A stretch of 64,000 nt of DNA from CAIXSC01 sp046349855 (lineage in GTDB: Bacteria > Planctomycetota > Planctomycetia > Pirellulales > Pirellulaceae). Location: positions 1 to 64,000 of the forward strand of contig JAXMBM010000002.1 in assembly GCA_046349855.1 (NCBI GenBank). Direction: 5' to 3'. Below are positions 52,722 to 62,297 of this stretch, piece after piece. The notes below the pieces were generated by a model, which was given only the letters and a program-made list of their open reading frames with translations, ran no database searches and was not told the DNA's origin. Positions within the stretch are counted from its first letter, which is position 1. Each line of letters starts with the position of its first letter. Both the position numbers and the translations under genes were made by a program.

Positions 52722-53831
52722 ATGCGTTCCCACCTTGTACCTGTCGCCAGCCTGCTGACGCTGCTCGCCGGAAGTCTGTCCAGTGTCCCCTCCGCAGCGC
52801 AAACTCCCCCCCTCTCGGAACTGGAATCGCAACATCTGGAGCGCCTGCAGCAGGTCACTTCGGGCATGGTTAAGGCGGGAGAAGGGTACTTCTCTCCCGA
52901 TGGCCGGTCGATCATCTACCAGGCCGTTCCACAGGACTATCCCTTCTACCAGATCTACACCCAATCGTTCCCCACCGGCGAGCCGCGGCGGCTGAGTACC
53001 GGGCGCGGGCGGACCACCTGCAGCTATTTTTCGCCCAACGGCAAACGAGTGCTGTTCGCGTCCAGCCATCTCGATCCGCATCTGGACCAGACAGAAACCG
53101 CTGCGCGGCGGCGCCAGGAAGAGGATCGTCGCACCGGAGCGCGCCGGCGGTACGAGTGGGATTTTGATCCGTACATGGATCTGTTCGAGTGCGACTTGGA
53201 CGGCAGCCACCTGCGGCAACTCACCCGTACCTACGGCTACGACGCCGAGGGAGCCTATTCCCGCGACGGTAAACTGATTGCCTTCTGCCGCGACAGCGAG
53301 GCCGACCCACAGGCCCCTTCCTCCGACGCCCGCCCCAAGAATCCCGACATCTACCTGATGCAGGCCGATGGCTCGGAAGTCCGCCGCCTCACTTCGGCTC
53401 CCGGCTACGATGGCGGCCCATTCATCTCTCCTGACGGGCAGTGGATCGTATTCCGCAGCGACCGCAAGAAGGAGAGCTACCTGCAGTTGTACGTGATCGG
53501 CATCGACGGGAAGAACGAGACGCCACTGACGGACAATCAGGGAGTGAACTGGGGACCCTACTGGCACCCCACGCTACCCTATCTCGTGTGGTCCGGTGCC
53601 GACCACTCCGATCCGAACGCCCGCCCCAACTACGATCTCTGGCTGATGAAGTACTCGGTCGAGAATGGCCGCTTCGTTCCGGGCGCGACCACGCGTCTGA
53701 CCGACTCGCCCGCTGCCGATGTCCTTCCTGTCTTCTCTCCCGATGGTCGTCGCCTGATGTGGACCAGCACTCGCACCAGCGATCGCAGCAGTCAGTTGTT
53801 CACCGCAGAATGGAAGGGAATCGACCGTTGA
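52722..53831 (+). CDS. Secreted TolB-like beta-propeller (PD40) protein
   Basis: A 369-aa protein with a signal peptide (VASLLTLLAGSLSSVPSAAQ) and repeated PD40/WD40-like blades: YFSPDGRSIIYQ, YFSPNGKRVLFAS, YSRDGKLIAFCR, FISPDGQWIVFRSDRK and FSPDGRRLMWTSTR. The start at 52722 is backed by GGAG about 8 nt upstream. It probably folds as a periplasmic beta-propeller for protein contacts. It is coupled to the Nudix gene downstream by a TTGA overlap. Confidence 0.85.
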   Translation: MRSHLVPVASLLTLLAGSLSSVPSAAQTPPLSELESQHLERLQQVTSGMVKAGEGYFSPDGRSIIYQAVPQDYPFYQIYTQSFPTGEPRRLSTGRGRTTCSYFSPNGKRVLFASSHLDPHLDQTETAARRRQEEDRRTGARRRYEWDFDPYMDLFECDLDGSHLRQLTRTYGYDAEGAYSRDGKLIAFCRDSEADPQAPSSDARPKNPDIYLMQADGSEVRRLTSAPGYDGGPFISPDGQWIVFRSDRKKESYLQLYVIGIDGKNETPLTDNQGVNWGPYWHPTLPYLVWSGADHSDPNARPNYDLWLMKYSVENGRFVPGATTRLTDSPAADVLPVFSPDGRRLMWTSTRTSDRSSQLFTAEWKGIDR

Positions 53832-54262
53832 ACGCGGAACGGGAAGTCAAGTCGTGTGGTGTGATCCTGTTCCGGCAGGTCGACGGCAAGGAGTTTCTCC
53901 TGCTGCGGCGGCCGGACCGTTACGACTTTGCCAAGGGACATGTCGAGAGGGGGGAAACGGAACTCCAGTGCGCCCTGCGCGAACTGGAGGAAGAAACCGG
54001 CGTTCCGCCGCACCACGTGCAGCTCGACCCCACCTTTCGCTTCACCCTGCAGTATCCGGTGTGGGACAAGTACATCCGAGCCCGAGCCCGCAAGACGCTC
54101 GTGTTGTTTCTCGGCTGGCTGCAGCAACCACGCGATCTGGTCGTGAGCGAACACGAAGATTACGAGTGGCGCCCCTGGCAGCCGCCGCACCGCATCCAGC
54201 AGCAGACCATCGATCCGGCCCTCGCCGCCCTCGCCGAATTCTGGCAACAGGCATCCGCCTGA
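53828..54262 (+). CDS. Nudix hydrolase (Ap4A hydrolase-like)
   Basis: Pyrophosphohydrolase of 144 aa. The Nudix box is complete: G37 to V59, GHVERGETELQCAL with RELEEETGV, giving the Gx5Ex7REUxEExGU pattern. The overall form, with an early LLLRRPDRYDFAKGH and a late EDYEWRPW, resembles diadenosine tetraphosphatases. The start is a TTG at 53828 that overlaps the previous stop and has GGAAGGG about 10 nt before it; an in-frame ATG at 53810 would add six residues. Confidence 0.88.
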   Translation: MNAEREVKSCGVILFRQVDGKEFLLLRRPDRYDFAKGHVERGETELQCALRELEEETGVPPHHVQLDPTFRFTLQYPVWDKYIRARARKTLVLFLGWLQQPRDLVVSEHEDYEWRPWQPPHRIQQQTIDPALAALAEFWQQASA

Positions 54263-54323
54263 AGCCGGCCGCCGGTCCGTACCGTATGTCGCGGTCCCGT
54301 CGTACACGGCGGGCCAGCGATGG

Positions 54324-55943
54324 TCATTCGACCGCCACGACCTCCAGTTCCAGCTTCCCCAGCACCTGGAACACCGGCAGGAACGCGGCATAGGCATCGA
54401 CTCCCTGCAGCGATGAGGTGACCAGTTTGAGGTGACCGCAGCCGATCCCTTGCCGCGCGAGGGTGGCGTCGAGCGGAATCCAGCGGTCGTGAATCCAGAC
54501 CTCGTTCCACATGTGGTAGGCAAAGCCGTTCGACGTGGGGACGTAAACCAGGCCGATGGCCACCCGTGCGGCCAGTCCCCGAGCACGGCAGACGGCGGCC
54601 AGCAGGACCGCGTGCTCGGTACAGTCCCCCTCGCCGGACCGGACGACGTCCGCGGCCGACGCCAGCGCCTGCGTGAAGTTGCGATTGCGTACGCGTTCCC
54701 GCACCAGGGCCTCAAGTGCTACCGCGAGCCGCCATTCGTCGGTCTCGCCCGGTGCGGCCGCGCGCGCCAAGGCCACGACCGCCGGATCATTCGACTGGAC
54801 CAGGCTGTTGGGACGCCGGTCGTCGTCGGTCGGCGGAACCTCGGCTGGCAGGGTGAGGGCCGAGTCGGGGCGCAGGGCCACCACCTGCAGTTCGGCCCGC
54901 TGGGCGTCGAGCCGCTGCACGCGCTGACTCGCACCACGGGAAAACACTTCCGCCGGATCGCGATCGGCCAGACGAGCCCGATACGTCGCGCGGACCGCCG
55001 TATGCGGGTTGGTCTGCAGGCCGGCCACCGGCACGACCGTCGCCGCGTTCAGGTCGAACGAGGCCGGGGGAGCATCCGCCAGAGCCACTTCGCGGGTCGT
55101 GGTTTCGACCTCCAGCCCCGGTGCCGGGATAGGCTGAAACGTCTTGCGGATCTCTCCGTGCTGATCGATCCAGACGACCGATTCGATGCGGGTCGTGCCC
55201 AGCGTGTCCACGCGCTGGACCTTGAGCAGCGTGAGTGACTCGCCCTGCACACGTTCGGCTTCGTAGGCCAGGCCGGTCAGCTCACAGTGGCCGACCTGGT
55301 GCAACAGCGGCACCAGAGCGCGGACCGTCCGTCGCTCGCGCGGCTTCAGCCCGCTGCGTACGAGCCGTTCGGCCGCCAGGAAGCCCCCCCACGACGGGTC
55401 CCAATCGAGAACCAGCCGTTCGGTCGTTCCCGCCGTCTCCATTTCGATGGTCAATTTGTTCCCGACCACCTCGCCGCGCGCCCGAGTTGGCGCCTGGGAT
55501 GACGTCAGCTCGCTCGTGAAGCGGACCAGCTCTCCCGTCGGCCGCTCCCAGCTGATCAGGCGCATGTCCTGCCGTACCTGCTGTCCGGAGCGCCCCAGGA
55601 TGAGTTGCTGTTCGATGGTCACTTTGTCCAGCCGAGTTCCCGCGGGATCCTGCTGTGGTTCGACCCGTGTATGCACATAGCCGACCTTTTCCCCGCGAAT
55701 GCGACAAACTTCCCACCGTTCGTACGGTTGTTCGCTGTCCGTGGCCCATGAGGGTGCGGCCGGCTTGGCGGATCCGTCGCCCGCCGGTGCGGCCACCCCG
55801 TCCTCGCGCGCTGGGGTGCCGACCGCCGGCGAGGAGCTGGTGGATGACTCTGCCGGCGTGGTGGAGGCCGGGGGAGCGGCCGGTTGGCAGCCACCGGCCA
55901 GCGCAACAACAACCAGCAGAAGGAATGGAGGCGGCAGTCGCAT
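54324..55943 (-). CDS. Transglutaminase-like lipoprotein
   Basis: Exported protein of 539 aa with a weak lipobox at the signal end (LAGGC, C19) and a Ser/Pro-rich linker. The C-terminal transglutaminase-like domain has a full papain-like triad: Cys in SGEGDCTEHAVLLAA, His in FAYHMWNEVWI and Asp in PLDATLA. The large central part is beta-rich and unassigned. Likely roles are peptide bond cleavage or cross-linking in the envelope. Convergent with the Nudix gene (61-bp gap). Confidence 0.85.
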   Translation of the reverse strand: MRLPPPFLLLVVVALAGGCQPAAPPASTTPAESSTSSSPAVGTPAREDGVAAPAGDGSAKPAAPSWATDSEQPYERWEVCRIRGEKVGYVHTRVEPQQDPAGTRLDKVTIEQQLILGRSGQQVRQDMRLISWERPTGELVRFTSELTSSQAPTRARGEVVGNKLTIEMETAGTTERLVLDWDPSWGGFLAAERLVRSGLKPRERRTVRALVPLLHQVGHCELTGLAYEAERVQGESLTLLKVQRVDTLGTTRIESVVWIDQHGEIRKTFQPIPAPGLEVETTTREVALADAPPASFDLNAATVVPVAGLQTNPHTAVRATYRARLADRDPAEVFSRGASQRVQRLDAQRAELQVVALRPDSALTLPAEVPPTDDDRRPNSLVQSNDPAVVALARAAAPGETDEWRLAVALEALVRERVRNRNFTQALASAADVVRSGEGDCTEHAVLLAAVCRARGLAARVAIGLVYVPTSNGFAYHMWNEVWIHDRWIPLDATLARQGIGCGHLKLVTSSLQGVDAYAAFLPVFQVLGKLELEVVAVE

Positions 55944-56318
55944 CGTGGTCTCGGCGGTTCTGGGAGCCGGGGGGGGATCTGCGGGCCACGCGCGAGCGGG
56001 CCGTTGATCGGGCGTTGCCAGGATGCTACGCGGGTGGCCGCTCGCGGTCTACCGGCAAACCATCCGCCAAGCGAACAATCGTCACGACCGGAACACCGAA
56101 TCGCGCGCCCCTGCGCGCCGTCTCCCGGGAGGTACTGGGGAGGATGCTAGACTTCCAGTGGATTCGCGACGAGCTCGGACAAGCCGGGCACGGGACACGA
56201 AATTTGCTCCCTCCAGCAGAAAATCCTGACCTACGATTCGCTATCCCCTCGAACCGGCCAAGGAGGTGCCGCCCCCCACGCCAAATCACCTACCGCGAGC
56301 ATCGACCGAGGTATCGTA
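55944..56318. other. 375-bp intergenic region without recognised features
   Basis: Divergent leaders of the transglutaminase-like gene and the unknown 228-aa gene. No ORF with a ribosome-binding site, no strong hairpin and no known repeat were found. The segment near 56100-56150 is moderately GC rich but unremarkable. Confidence 0.6.
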
Positions 56319-57005
56319 ATGGGCTTCCTCAAGCGACTCTTTGGCAATCCGCCTTCCGAGAATTCGCCGGCACCGGCGGACTTCAGCAGCTTCGACCAGC
56401 TGACTGAGGAAGAGATGCAGGCGCATCTCGGGATCACGCGTTATGGCGACTTTGTCCTGACTCAGGCCATCCGTCCGTCGTTCGACCTTCGCGTCACACC
56501 TCGGCAGGGTTATCGCCGCGACATTTATCGCGACCAGAACTCCCGATCGGAAATCCCCGTACTGATGGCCTCCGCCTCCGCCGAACGATTGTTCGACCTG
56601 TTTCTCGACCTGCTTGCTCCCCTGGGAGACGAGGTCGACGTGGTCCTCGAAACAAGCCATCATCGCGATCACGGCGGGCACCACGACTACTACTGCAAGA
56701 ACAAAGACACGCTGGTCGTCAAGAGTCAGCTCTGCGGTTACGAGGACCTGTTGCTGAACGACGGTTGTACCGGCATCGCGGTGCTCAACCCCGACCTGCC
56801 GCAGGAAGTGCAGTTCGACGAACACAAACTGCTCATCGTCTACGGCAACCCGCTGTACCACTACGAACAGATCTTCCGGCGGTACGGCATCCCACGCATC
56901 GACGACATCAAGTTCGTCACCGAAGCGGAACACGTCCATTCGTCGAACGACGAATACGCTCAGCAGTTCGAACAGCTGATGAACGAACTGTGGACCGACG
57001 AGTAA
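56319..57005 (+). CDS. Unknown protein with a His/Asp-rich motif
   Basis: A 228-aa soluble protein starting at 56319 with GAGG about 8 nt upstream. No signal peptide after residue 9 (MGFLKRLFGN is basic and short). A distinctive His/Asp motif HHRDHGGHHDYYC lies at residues 114-126 and could bind metal. The rest alternates helices and strands and ends in EQFEQLMNELWTDE. I recognise no family. It is monocistronic and convergent with the helicase gene. Confidence 0.75.
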   Translation: MGFLKRLFGNPPSENSPAPADFSSFDQLTEEEMQAHLGITRYGDFVLTQAIRPSFDLRVTPRQGYRRDIYRDQNSRSEIPVLMASASAERLFDLFLDLLAPLGDEVDVVLETSHHRDHGGHHDYYCKNKDTLVVKSQLCGYEDLLLNDGCTGIAVLNPDLPQEVQFDEHKLLIVYGNPLYHYEQIFRRYGIPRIDDIKFVTEAEHVHSSNDEYAQQFEQLMNELWTDE

Positions 57006-57057
57006 CCGCGGGTTCACGGGCCGGCGACGTGGTACGTTCCTCGGCCAGCGGTCTCGG

Positions 57058-59922
57058 TCAGAGGAAGACTTCCTTTTCGTGCACGGCGCTGGCCGGAGCG
57101 ATGCCCTCCTCGAGTGCCTCCCGCACCGCCTGCTCACCCGCTCCGCGGTGCGCGTAGAGGGCCTCGCCGGGACTGACGAGTCGATTCCAGTGCTTCTGGA
57201 ACAGCTGCACGGTCTCTTTGTTCCTGGCCAGGACCGACGGCACGGCGTGCCACATCACGCGCTCGCGGTGCCGTTTCCGCAGGTAGGTGTCGACCAGCCC
57301 CTGGGCGAACCCCGGGAGGACTGGCGACAGGGTCCGCGACCACCAGGTCTCCTCGACCTGCACCACTTCCCGCGGAATGACATAGCGTGGCCGGTCCAGG
57401 GGCGCCAGCATTTCGTGCAGGGCGGTTGTGAACGTCCGGTTGTCCTCGGAGCTGGCCTGTTCGAGAAACACGCGGACATACCCTCCCTCGCGGTCCTTGA
57501 CCGCCACGGTGGGCCGGCGGGAAACGAGTTGAGCTTCGTGGAGGGCATCGAGCAGCGCCTGGCCGATCGCCAGTGACAACGAATGATCGCTCCAGGCCGT
57601 CTTCGCTCCCTTGAACGGCGGAAATCCCCCTCGTTCGCGACGACTGCGCGGCCGCGTCTCGATGGTCGACGTGGGGATCCCCTGGTACGGCTGACCGATC
57701 TTCCAGCGACCGCGGACCTCCTCGCGCCGCGCCACCCGAGCCAGCATCTCCTCGTTCAGTACGTCCACCGAGCCTTCGAGGCCCTCCGGCTGCAATTCGG
57801 TGAACGCCGGATGCACATGCCCGACCCCCTTTTCGATCGCCCCGTCCTGGGTCACACCGAAGAGCGACTGATGTTTGGCCCGGAAGCGACGATAGTCATC
57901 CAGTCCCTTGGCGAACTCAGGCGCCAGGCAGACGATGTCCCAATTGTCCGCCAGCTTGGCCGGATCGTGCGGATCGAGACGAATGGACCGGCCCCTCAGC
58001 TGATTCACCGTCATCGACGTGGTCACCGTGGTGAGATCGATGAGCACGTTGATCCGGCTGGCATCCCACCCTTCGCCGAGCAACCCGCGCGTCCCCACGA
58101 GACACTGAGTCAGCCCGCGCTGAAACAACTCGGTGATCAACTCGACATACACGCGCGGACACCAATCGGCGCCATCGCCGCGGATCACCTGAAAGCCGTC
58201 GTCCGGGGCGCTGTCGATCTGGGCATCGCAGCCAGCCTGGGCCAGCCACTCCCGCGCCGCGGCCAGAAAGGGTCCACACAGATCGTCATCCACCAGCACA
58301 CTCGAACCGGTGACCAGGATCGGTTGCAGCGCATCGGTGACGGGATGTGAGACGAGACGACGGAAGGCCGCCACCGCTCCTCCCGCTTCATCATCGAGCA
58401 GATGCGCCACTTCGGCCGTCGTCGCCGACGTCTTCTCGTAATCGGCCACCACAATGGCCCGCAGACGGTCCCCCAGTATCCGCCGTTCGGCTTCCAGGAT
58501 CGGAATCAGCGCCTCGATCTTGCTCTTCGAGTACGCCAGCACGCGCCCCACGGGCGACGCACACGCCTGGCATCCTGTCTCGGTGATCTGCACCCCCAGC
58601 AACCGCAATCGCTGCACGGCCGTTTCTGCCAGCGCTCGCGCCGCCTCGTCGGGCGAACGTCGCAAAGCGTGCCGTACGTACCGATCGAGTACCGGCACCA
58701 GGATCGTGATTTCGGGAACCTCCGGCAGAGGCCCGGTCAGGTGCGGGGCCGGAACGTCGGCCGGCAACGGCAGGCCCTGCTGCCCCAAGTAGATTCGGGC
58801 CGCGAGCGCAAAGTCCGGATCGCGGCGTTCAAACGCGCCCCAGTCCTTCGCAGTACCGGTGGGAAGCCGCCGCTCCCGCAATACGTCGGTCAGCCAGCGG
58901 GACAACGGAGGGACCGTCGTCAGCGTCCGCCCCGCCGCTATATCGTTCCCTTTCGCACCCGTCACGTCCGACGCGGAAGGTGTCGAGTCTCGGGGATCGA
59001 GGTCCGCCACCAGCTGGCGGAGTTGGGCGTCGGCCTGAGCGACGTAGGTGAGTTCTGCGGGAGTCGGTCGGACGAAGCAGGCCAGATCCTGATACGGCGC
59101 CAGAAAGCCGTCCTTGACGACCGCCGGCACCGGCACCTCGTAGTCGACCTCCCCGAAGAACGCGTCGTACCGCTCGACGTCCGCCGGCTGCTTGCCGTCG
59201 CGATCGGGCGGAGTGGCGGTGAGTCCGACGACGAGTGGCTCGCCGAGCAGTTCGTGAGCGGCGGCCAGCACGCGTCCCCAATGTTCCATCAGGTGATGAC
59301 ATTCGTCGAAGATGACCAGCCCGAGGCCGCGATCGCGGAGACGTTCCAGCGCCCGCAGCGAGGAAGGATGGAGACCTTCGAGGGCCTCGCCGGCTCGAGC
59401 AGCCTGATCGCGGGCCGTCTTGCGGTAGGCGGCCAGCCGCCTCTCGTAGTACTCGCGGTTGTGCCGCCGCAGATCCTCAATCCAGACCTGTGCCTCGTCG
59501 GGATCCTGAGCCTGCCCTTTCTCGATCAGGGCGTCGCGCCACAGCTCCCAGGCCACCTCTTCCTCGGCGGGATCGCTGCGGCGGGGGAGCGTCACCGACT
59601 GGTAGGTGAGCGAGGTCAGGAGAGCGGGTTGCTGCGGATCGGTACTCACCAGGGTTTCTCGCGGGGCCCCCCCGTCAAACAGTGACAGCTTGGCGGCCCA
59701 CTGGGCCTGAATGGCCGAATTGGGGGACAGCACCACCGCGGGTCGACGTACGCACTCGGCCCACAGATAGAGTCCCAGGATCGTCTTGCCGGAACCTGGG
59801 GGAGCGACGATATGGAGACGGCGCTGACCCGCCGCCAGTTTCTCGCGGGCCAGTTGTACCACTTCGGCCTGGGAAGGGCGCAGCTCGCCCCGCAGCTTCA
59901 GAACGGGAAACGGGTCGATCAT
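57058..59922 (-). CDS. SF2 (DEAD/ResIII-like) helicase with a long C-terminal region
   Basis: A 954-aa ATP-dependent helicase. Walker A APPGSGKT is at residues 40-47, the DEAD-like box is DECHH at 206-210, motif III is TATPP at 235-239, and the second RecA domain has GTRGLLGEGWDA and QLRGRSIRLDP (about residues 610-650). Between the two RecA domains is a 300-residue insert including CQACASPVGR. The last 300 residues are of unknown type. The ATG at 59922 is inside the preceding CopZ-like gene by 4 nt. DNA repair or defence are both possible. Confidence 0.85.
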   Translation of the reverse strand: MIDPFPVLKLRGELRPSQAEVVQLAREKLAAGQRRLHIVAPPGSGKTILGLYLWAECVRRPAVVLSPNSAIQAQWAAKLSLFDGGAPRETLVSTDPQQPALLTSLTYQSVTLPRRSDPAEEEVAWELWRDALIEKGQAQDPDEAQVWIEDLRRHNREYYERRLAAYRKTARDQAARAGEALEGLHPSSLRALERLRDRGLGLVIFDECHHLMEHWGRVLAAAHELLGEPLVVGLTATPPDRDGKQPADVERYDAFFGEVDYEVPVPAVVKDGFLAPYQDLACFVRPTPAELTYVAQADAQLRQLVADLDPRDSTPSASDVTGAKGNDIAAGRTLTTVPPLSRWLTDVLRERRLPTGTAKDWGAFERRDPDFALAARIYLGQQGLPLPADVPAPHLTGPLPEVPEITILVPVLDRYVRHALRRSPDEAARALAETAVQRLRLLGVQITETGCQACASPVGRVLAYSKSKIEALIPILEAERRILGDRLRAIVVADYEKTSATTAEVAHLLDDEAGGAVAAFRRLVSHPVTDALQPILVTGSSVLVDDDLCGPFLAAAREWLAQAGCDAQIDSAPDDGFQVIRGDGADWCPRVYVELITELFQRGLTQCLVGTRGLLGEGWDASRINVLIDLTTVTTSMTVNQLRGRSIRLDPHDPAKLADNWDIVCLAPEFAKGLDDYRRFRAKHQSLFGVTQDGAIEKGVGHVHPAFTELQPEGLEGSVDVLNEEMLARVARREEVRGRWKIGQPYQGIPTSTIETRPRSRRERGGFPPFKGAKTAWSDHSLSLAIGQALLDALHEAQLVSRRPTVAVKDREGGYVRVFLEQASSEDNRTFTTALHEMLAPLDRPRYVIPREVVQVEETWWSRTLSPVLPGFAQGLVDTYLRKRHRERVMWHAVPSVLARNKETVQLFQKHWNRLVSPGEALYAHRGAGEQAVREALEEGIAPASAVHEKEVFL

Positions 59923-60377
59923 CGTGGCGGGTTGCCGGCAGCGTTCTTGCGCTGGAGGTAATAGCGTTGGACGTCGGCCACGCACGACCGGCCGGTCGGC
60001 GACCGGGTCTGGCATTCGGCCTGCGGGGACTGCGCCTGCAACAGGCAGGCCTTGGTGCGCGTGACCGTACCTTCCGCCAGATCGAGCTCGATGTCGGCCG
60101 TGGTCAGCCCGAAACAACAGCAGATCGGAGCGGCGGGATCCTTGGGGTAGACGCCGTGCCGCAGGGCGACCGTGGGAACCACTCGTTCAAAGCCATCGAA
60201 ATAGGCCACTTCGCAGGTCGGCGTAGGACAGAAGTTGGCCACCTCGGCCAGCGCCAGCGTCTCAGGCTCGCGCACCAGCCGGAGGACCGTCGACCGCTGC
60301 ACGGTGACCCCGGCAGCTCCACACCGCGGACAGAATTCGTCCGTCGAATCCGACTCGCGAAGAAACGCCTTGTTCAT
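59919..60377 (-). CDS. CopZ-type zinc/2Fe-2S-binding protein
   Basis: A Cys-rich protein of 152 aa. It resembles the N-terminal domain of CopZ-type metallochaperones: a CPRCG zinc motif at residues 16-20, FCPTPTCEVAYF at about 49-60, and YPKDPAAPICCCFGLT at about 78-92 as a 2Fe-2S site. Additional Cys lie at about 111, 122 and 132. The copper-binding HMA domain that follows in full CopZ is absent. Its stop overlaps the start of the helicase gene by 4 nt, a strong hint of coupled expression. Confidence 0.78.
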   Translation of the reverse strand: MNKAFLRESDSTDEFCPRCGAAGVTVQRSTVLRLVREPETLALAEVANFCPTPTCEVAYFDGFERVVPTVALRHGVYPKDPAAPICCCFGLTTADIELDLAEGTVTRTKACLLQAQSPQAECQTRSPTGRSCVADVQRYYLQRKNAAGNPPR

Positions 60378-60415
60378 GGCCGACCACCTGTGCCCCACGA
60401 CTGCGCCGCGGCGCC

Positions 60416-61402
60416 TCAGGCGGCCCGCCGAGCCATCGGACGGGTCGCCGGCGCCGCCGGCCGCGACACACTCGACACCAGGCCATCGACCAGCGACGGG
60501 GGAAGAAACGCCATGTTGGCGATGATCATCGCCAGTCCAAAGGTCTTCATTCCCAGGCACAAGGCAATCCCGCCGTGCACGCAGACGGCCAGGAAGATCA
60601 TGATCGGTCGAGTGGCTCGGGGCCAGACCAGGACGGGATAAAACGTTTCCCAGAAGACCGTAGTGTGGGTCAGCAGCGCGATCGCCCAGGGCCAGGCCGC
60701 CATCCAGGTCATGTCCAGCGACTGGTACTCGTAGTTGGCGAACGCGAACCAGACCGCGCTGCCGTCCCACCACATGCTTCCCTTGAGCTTGCTGATGCCG
60801 CCAAACAGATACACGATGCTCAGGTGCACCTGCATCAGGCGGATGGCCAAATTGGTACCGAGGCGTGCTGGCGGCACCAAGTCGCCGCCCAGCCCCGCCC
60901 GCGCCGCCCGACGGCGCCGCCACCAGGCGTCGACCGAATACGCATCACCGCTCGGCCCCACCATCAGGTACATCGCCAGCATGGCGTTGACCTGGTCGAG
61001 CCCGTAGAGCGCGCCCTGGAGGCGGTGACAGTAGGCCAACGTGATGATCCACGCCAGCACCGAGACGACGCGCGTGGCGCAGCCAATCGTCAGCAGCAGA
61101 AACACCAGCAGCGCGACCGCATGAGCCAGGTAGAGCAGGGGAGGGGAGTCCAGGTACCAGAGGTAACTCCAGCCATACTCACTTCCCGTCACCAGCGACA
61201 CGGCGTCGCGTGTCAGCCAGGGATGCGGACCGAGAAAGGCTTCCAGGTCGAGCCCCCACACGAGGTGAGTGTAGAACAACATCCCGCCGCCCAGCACGCG
61301 GATCAGAGCCAGAGTGTGGGGAGGAGCGGGGGTGAACCAGAACCGGTTCCAGCTGTCGACGATCCCCCGCAACCAGTCGCGGGTCGGAGTCACCAGGTCC
61401 AT
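60416..61402 (-). CDS. HTTM-domain membrane protein (vitamin K carboxylase-like)
   Basis: A 328-aa integral membrane protein with several helices, recognised as HTTM by PHTLALIRVLGGGMLFYTHL, the middle GLDQVNAMLAMYLMVGPSGD and IRLMQVHLSIVYLFGGISKL. The C-terminal carboxylase part of true gamma-carboxylases is absent. The start overlaps the previous gene by one base (TAATG), so the two are translated together. The biochemical role is unknown. Confidence 0.85.
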   Translation of the reverse strand: MDLVTPTRDWLRGIVDSWNRFWFTPAPPHTLALIRVLGGGMLFYTHLVWGLDLEAFLGPHPWLTRDAVSLVTGSEYGWSYLWYLDSPPLLYLAHAVALLVFLLLTIGCATRVVSVLAWIITLAYCHRLQGALYGLDQVNAMLAMYLMVGPSGDAYSVDAWWRRRRAARAGLGGDLVPPARLGTNLAIRLMQVHLSIVYLFGGISKLKGSMWWDGSAVWFAFANYEYQSLDMTWMAAWPWAIALLTHTTVFWETFYPVLVWPRATRPIMIFLAVCVHGGIALCLGMKTFGLAMIIANMAFLPPSLVDGLVSSVSRPAAPATRPMARRAA

Positions 61403-62091
61403 TACTTCAACTCCTCGACCACCCGATCCTCGGGATGGTCGATGTAACCGTCGGGATCGTTGATCCGCCGCCCTCCCAGGCGCGATTCATCGACTCCCGT
61501 GAGCCGATGTTCGACTCGAATCAGCGATGCCCGGTCGGCTCCGTATTGGTGCCGCAGGTGATTCAGGTACGAGTCGCGGAGTGTGTGATAGTACGTTTCA
61601 TAGTTTTCGCGGCTGCGACGCCACCGCAGGACATCGTCCACGTTGTCGTTCGACGTGGGCGGCGCCACCGCCGGGACATAGCCCACCACCAGCCGCTCGC
61701 TCAGCATGAAGTGCCGGTGATACAGCAATCGCGGGCGATGCCGCCGCAGATCGGGGAACGTCAGCTCCTCCGTCGCCCGCCCGTCGTCGTACTCGAGCCG
61801 TACGCGAAACAGATGACTCGGTCCGGGATCGGGAGCAAAAAACGCATAGCCGTGCTGCAGAAACATCGCCTCGATGTAGGGATGAAACCACCGCATCAGC
61901 GACAGGGCCGCCGGCGATCCCTCGGACACCCCGGGAGCGGGAGTGCTGGCAAAGGTGAACGGCGCGAGGAACACGGCCGTCACATGCAGCAGGATCACCA
62001 GACTGAGGGCACACCGCCACCGGCGCGGCAATCCTTCGGCCGCCGGTGCCGGACTCGACGCCAGAACGCGCTGACTCATGTCGCTCAACAT
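61402..62091 (-). CDS. Membrane-associated partner of the HTTM protein, unknown function
   Basis: A 229-aa protein with one N-terminal transmembrane helix (ALSLVILLHVTAVFLAPF) and a C-terminal soluble part with the conserved-looking segment LQHGYAFFAPDPGPSHLFRV. The tail is rich in Arg, Asp and His. It ends one base into the HTTM gene. I recognise no family; the fixed order with HTTM suggests one functional unit. Confidence 0.72.
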   Translation of the reverse strand: MLSDMSQRVLASSPAPAAEGLPRRWRCALSLVILLHVTAVFLAPFTFASTPAPGVSEGSPAALSLMRWFHPYIEAMFLQHGYAFFAPDPGPSHLFRVRLEYDDGRATEELTFPDLRRHRPRLLYHRHFMLSERLVVGYVPAVAPPTSNDNVDDVLRWRRSRENYETYYHTLRDSYLNHLRHQYGADRASLIRVEHRLTGVDESRLGGRRINDPDGYIDHPEDRVVEELK

Positions 62092-62297
62092 CGTCCCGTA
62101 CTCCCCCTGGACCCCAATCGGACTGGCGCCCGTACCCCCGCCCCTACAGCCCCCCGAAGCGGCGTGCTGCGAGCGACCGGTGCGTCCGTTGTTTCTGAAC
62201 CTGGGCCGACCGTTGCCAGGGGGCGTTGGCGACGAGTAGAATTCGGGCGCGTTGCGCGTCCCTTTGTCTCATTTCTCGTTCCCGCCAGGAGACTGCC

